Source: Candidatus Gastranaerophilales bacterium (GTDB lineage: Bacteria > Cyanobacteriota > Vampirovibrionia > Gastranaerophilales > Gastranaerophilaceae). Taken from it: DNA of 64,000 nt. The position numbers were made by a program, and so were the translations under genes. Below the pieces are notes generated by a model. That model saw nothing but the letters and a program-made list of their open reading frames with translations, ran no database searches and had not been told where the DNA came from. The stretch lies in the NCBI GenBank assembly GCA_944325155.1, contig CALUYY010000008.1, positions 32,345 through 96,344 on the forward strand, in the 5' to 3' direction. Shown in pieces: positions 61,442-64,000 of this stretch (position 1 is the first letter of the stretch; each line of letters starts with the position of its first letter).

Positions 61442-62491
61442 TTATTGAAAAAATTCCGATATTTTTTTGTTTACGCCCGATTCAACGGCATCTTTTGCAA
61501 CTCTCACCGCATTTCTTATGGCGTAAGATGTGCTTCTTCCGTGGGATATAACGGTAATCCCCTTAACACCCAACAGTAAAGCACCGCCGAATTCTTCGTA
61601 ATTAATTCTTTTATAAATTCTTTTCATAAAAGGTTTTGCAAGAAGCCCGATTGCCATTGAAATTACATTTGAACAAAATTCCTGTTTTATCATTTCAAAA
61701 AGCATTGAAGATGAGCCTTCAATCATCTTAAGGGCAACGTTTCCGACAAAACCGTCGCAAACGATAACATCGCATGAACCTTTGAAAATTTCTTTTCCTT
61801 CAACGTTTCCTATAAAATTCAAACCGTCTTTGTTTTCTTCAAGAAGCTTATAGGCGGTCTGAACAAGCTCGTTGCCTTTACCGGCTTCTTCGCCGATGTT
61901 TAATACACCGACTCTAGGATTTTCGTATCCGTATACGTTTTTAACGAAAGTTGAACCCATAAGAGCGAATTGATAAAGCATCTCGGGCGTACATGAGCTG
62001 TTTGCGCCGGCATCCAAAAGCATAAACGGTTTTTTAATCGTGGGAAGCGTAAGCGCAATTGCGGGACGCTCAATTCCCGTTAACCTTCCCAAACCGAATA
62101 AACTGGAAGCCATGGCGGCACCGGTTGAGCCTGCGGCAACAACCGCATCCGATGAGCCTTTAGCAACGGCATCAACGGCAAGCACGATTGAAGATTTTTT
62201 CTTCTTTCTGATTGCCTGCCCGACCGCTTCGCCCATTTCTATGACCTCTTCGGCGTTGGTAATTTTAATATCCAGTTTTGTTAAATCAACTTTAATTTTA
62301 TGGGTATAGTATCCGCCTCTGTTAGAGCTTATGCCCTTTTTCGCAATTCTGTCGAGTTCTCTTTTTATTTCATCTTCCTTGCCGACAAGTTCAATCGGTA
62401 TGTCGTAATCTCTCGCAGCCCATACCGCACCGTCTACAATTGCAGCGGGAGCATAATCTCCACCCATAGCGTCTATTGCTATTCTCGTCAT
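61442..62491 (-). CDS. plsX: Phosphate acyltransferase PlsX
   Basis: This 349-residue enzyme has 'IAIDAMGGDYAPAAIVDGAV', 'VVAAGSTGAAMASSLFGLGR', 'PFMLLDAGANSSCTPEML' and 'VCDGFVGNVALKMIEGSS', and ends in the 'GGALLLGVKGITVISHG' block. It turns acyl-ACP into acyl-phosphate for PlsY (gene at 10933). It lies downstream of rpmF, the order conserved in many bacteria. Confidence 0.96.
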   Translation of the reverse strand: MTRIAIDAMGGDYAPAAIVDGAVWAARDYDIPIELVGKEDEIKRELDRIAKKGISSNRGGYYTHKIKVDLTKLDIKITNAEEVIEMGEAVGQAIRKKKKSSIVLAVDAVAKGSSDAVVAAGSTGAAMASSLFGLGRLTGIERPAIALTLPTIKKPFMLLDAGANSSCTPEMLYQFALMGSTFVKNVYGYENPRVGVLNIGEEAGKGNELVQTAYKLLEENKDGLNFIGNVEGKEIFKGSCDVIVCDGFVGNVALKMIEGSSSMLFEMIKQEFCSNVISMAIGLLAKPFMKRIYKRINYEEFGGALLLGVKGITVISHGRSTSYAIRNAVRVAKDAVESGVNKKISEFFQ

Positions 62492-62517
62492 ACTAAATTC
62501 CCCAATAAAATTATTGT

Positions 62518-62886
62518 TTATTCTTCAGTTTTAACTTCTTCCGCTTTAGCGTCCGCAGCCGTTGTTTCTTCGGCAGCTTTTTCTTCTTTTGCCTCTTCAA
62601 CAACTTCTGCTTTTGTTTCTTCTTTTACTTCAGCCTTAGCTTTTTTAGTTGTTCTTTTTGCTTTTGTTTTAACTTCTTTTTTAGGTTCTTCAACGGAAGC
62701 GGTGTAATTCGGATTTTTAATGCTTACTACTTTGCCTTTATATGAACCGCATTCGGGACAAACCGTGTGTGCGGGAACATCTGCGCCGCAGCTTGAACAT
62801 TTCGTAACGGCAACGAGCGAAGCTTTCCAGTTAGCTCTTCTTTTTGCCTGAGCCGATTTACCCGTTCTCTTTTTAGGTACTGCCAT
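62518..62886 (-). CDS. rpmF: 50S ribosomal protein L32 with long Lys/Glu/Ala tail
   Basis: Residues 1-60 are standard L32: 'MAVPKKRTGKSAQAKRRANW', a four-Cys zinc site (C30, C33, C43, C46) and 'YKGKVVSIKN'. The next 60 residues are a low-complexity tail, first Lys-rich ('KKEVKTKAKRTTKKAKAE') and then Glu/Ala-rich, doubling the usual length. S5 in this genome has a similar extension at the other end. It is the first gene of the rpmF-plsX-fabH-fabD-fabG run. Confidence 0.94.
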   Translation of the reverse strand: MAVPKKRTGKSAQAKRRANWKASLVAVTKCSSCGADVPAHTVCPECGSYKGKVVSIKNPNYTASVEEPKKEVKTKAKRTTKKAKAEVKEETKAEVVEEAKEEKAAEETTAADAKAEEVKTEE

Positions 62887-63255
62887 TTTTAATTTTCCTT
62901 TATGTTAATTTTCTGTTCACAAATAAATACACATGGCAAAACGCCACACTTTTTATTTTCTGAAAAAAAGTATTCAATGTCAACATTATAAGGAATTAAA
63001 GAGTAATAATTGTTAAACAAAAAGATTTTATGCCTGTCTGCGTTATTTTTAGCGCACGGCATAAAGGTTTAACCGGTTGAGCACATATATAAAAGATTTA
63101 AATTTTTCATTCTTTTAAATGCATAATTTTAAAATAAAATTATCCCATGCCTGTATATACAAAATAAAATTAAATTTTTCAAAGCTTAATAACAAAAGAT
63201 TAAAGACTTCATACAAAATTTGGTATATATGTCTAAAAAGCCGTATATATTAAAA
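62887..63255. other. Upstream region of rpmF
   Basis: No gene is seen. On the minus strand a TATAAT (62990-62985) lies about 100 nt before the rpmF ATG, and a TTGACA (62983-62978) directly follows it, so one or two promoters are plausible. An imperfect hairpin (TATGCC at 63029-63034, GGCATA at 63058-63063) lies further upstream. The rest is AT-rich. Confidence 0.35.
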
Positions 63256-63276
63256 GACACCGTCTTAAACGGTGTC
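63256..63276 (-). terminator. Terminator of the last gene
   Basis: GACACCGT and ACGGTGTC form an 8-bp stem with a 5-nt loop. On the minus strand it is followed by TTTTAATATAT. It lies about 70 nt past the stop of the gene at 63345-63581. Confidence 0.65.
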
Positions 63277-63344
63277 AGCTATGTGTTGTTAGCTTCGGGA
63301 TTGTGTTGTTAGGTGTCGATAAATAATTTGTTGTTAAATGCTTC

Positions 63345-63581
63345 TTATGCGAAAAAGTTAATTTTTGAATCGCTTAAACCTTTTTCAATACTTCTTGCTC
63401 TTGATTGAATTTGGTTCAAAGCAGGTGCTACGGTACCGACAAAACCGGTTAACAAGCCGCCTTCAACCATATTGGTTTTAGGGGAAGGCACGCTCAAACC
63501 GTAATTGGTTTGAAGACCGGAACCGAAACTTATATTTTTTGGTGTATTATTTACATTTATTATAGGGTTAACGCTTAACAT
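63345..63581 (-). CDS. Small protein with 'NISFGSG' motif, function unknown
   Basis: This 78-residue product reads MLSVNPIINVNNTPKNISFG, then a Gly/Pro/Ser-rich middle and 'GGLLTGFVGTVAPALNQIQS', ending 'LSDSKINFFA'. A hydrophobic stretch (about 41-55) is too short and glycine-rich for a confident membrane helix. The short N-terminal Asn-rich lead followed by ISF(G/K) recurs in the gene at 40322 and is a form I associate with Gastranaerophilales small proteins. A GAGAGAAGAAAG site lies before the ATG and a terminator follows, which supports it as a real gene. Confidence 0.65.
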   Translation of the reverse strand: MLSVNPIINVNNTPKNISFGSGLQTNYGLSVPSPKTNMVEGGLLTGFVGTVAPALNQIQSRARSIEKGLSDSKINFFA

Positions 63582-64000
63582 TCTTTCTTCTCTCTAACTC
63601 TTTTTTTCTCTTCTTTTTAGTGTATGTGTAACACTTTTTCTTTATATTTGTATTATGTACCTAAAAAATACTTTTGTCAACCCCTCTTTATATTTTTTTA
63701 ATTTCCTTGTTATTGTTGAATTTTAGACATTTTATAAAGCAATATAAAGATACATTTTATAAATTAGTGTAATTTTAACAATTAAATTGTCAAAAAATTA
63801 ACTGTCAAATTCGTTACCGACAAATTAAATCAAAGATTTATCCGTTCGCTGTCGCTCATAACGGCGGTTACCGATAGCTTCGGTCGGACGTCATCCGTCC
63901 GCCCTGCGCCCCGGCTTTGCGCTTTTTGCTCCTGTGGGTATTTCGCCATTTGCTCGCTATTGCATACGCAGTCGCTCGCATGGCTCAATTATCCTACGTC
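63582..64000. other. Non-coding end segment with hairpins
   Basis: The first 250 bp are AT-rich upstream DNA of the small minus-strand gene. From about 63838 the composition turns GC-richer, with short inverted repeats: CCGTT/AACGG (63842-63864) and CGGACG-TCATC-CGTCCG (63885-63901). The 13-mer AAATCAAAGATTT (63827-63839) at its left edge also occurs at 6375-6387. GCTCCTGTG is shared with the same region. There is no credible reading frame. It looks like a dispersed repeat cut by the window edge. Confidence 0.4.

Noticed and set aside
63229..63312. 27-codon plus-strand frame starting MSKKPYILKD
   Set aside because: It overlaps the terminator hairpin of the minus-strand gene and lacks an SD.

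Overview
The window is AT-rich, densely coded DNA from an anaerobic bacterium. Several traits point to a non-photosynthetic member of the cyanobacterial phylum, most likely Vampirovibrionia/Melainabacteria, order Gastranaerophilales. This placement is inference, not a database result. The supporting traits are: ATP synthase beta and epsilon genes in a cluster of their own (atpD-atpC), as in cyanobacteria; a tmRNA tag that begins ANNVV, close to the cyanobacterial ANNIV; a SLOG/DprA-like protein of a type I know from cyanobacteria; a CHASE2 adenylate cyclase; an apparent DUF1822 protein; and pseudopilin and small 'ISFK/ISFG' proteins of the style I associate with gut Gastranaerophilales. Anaerobic life is indicated by NrdD/NrdG, rubredoxin and reverse rubrerythrin. 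There are no photosynthesis genes, no rRNA, no CRISPR array and no tRNA that I could find.

Layout. 1-6.9 kb is an accessory-looking stretch: the end of a YbaK-type deacylase, a family 8 glycosyltransferase, a small XRE regulator behind an array of ACATCAT repeats, an internally duplicated small protein, a divergent AmmeMemoRadiSam pair (AmrS, and a Memo-AMMECR1 fusion), a stand-alone LuxR-type HTH, an HNH-like protein, and then perfect 194-bp tandem repeats abutting the 3' end of ssrA (tmRNA). 7.3-17.3 kb is housekeeping: pheA, a phosphohexomutase, der, plsY, malic enzyme, and a detached piece of the spc operon (rpsE-rpmD-rplO-secY-adk-map). 17.4-30.1 kb holds a Lys/Asn-rich YD-like repeat protein, nrdDG, smpB, a hybrid-cluster-protein homologue that has lost its active-site ligands, a pseudopilin, pnp, and a lipoprotein plus TadE/TadG-like set overlapping the end of pnp.

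30.1-39.5 kb is a tightly packed DNA replication and repair operon: polA, a small secreted protein, priA, a 1255-residue protein with two UvrD-type motor modules (the first degenerate), and a separate small RecB-like nuclease. I infer the last two form an unusual AddAB/RecBCD-like machine. 39.5-45.1 kb (minus strand) holds rubrerythrin/rubredoxin, small proteins, a secreted matrixin-like protease, atpDC and the SLOG protein. 45.2-56.6 kb (mostly plus) holds pcrA, purSQL, ctpA (minus), the CHASE2 cyclase and recG. 56.6-63.6 kb (minus) holds a DUF1822-zinc finger-TM-TonB_C protein, a secreted ankyrin protein, the rpmF-plsX-fabH-fabD-fabG lipid cluster, and a small protein at the end. The window closes with a non-coding, hairpin-rich, GC-richer segment.

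Strongest candidates for something new: the fused double motor plus separate nuclease (35147-39508), the ligandless hybrid cluster protein (22690-24135), the repeats tied to the tmRNA acceptor end (6265-6914), and the repeat array shared by two small regulators (1332-1458 and 4812-4856).
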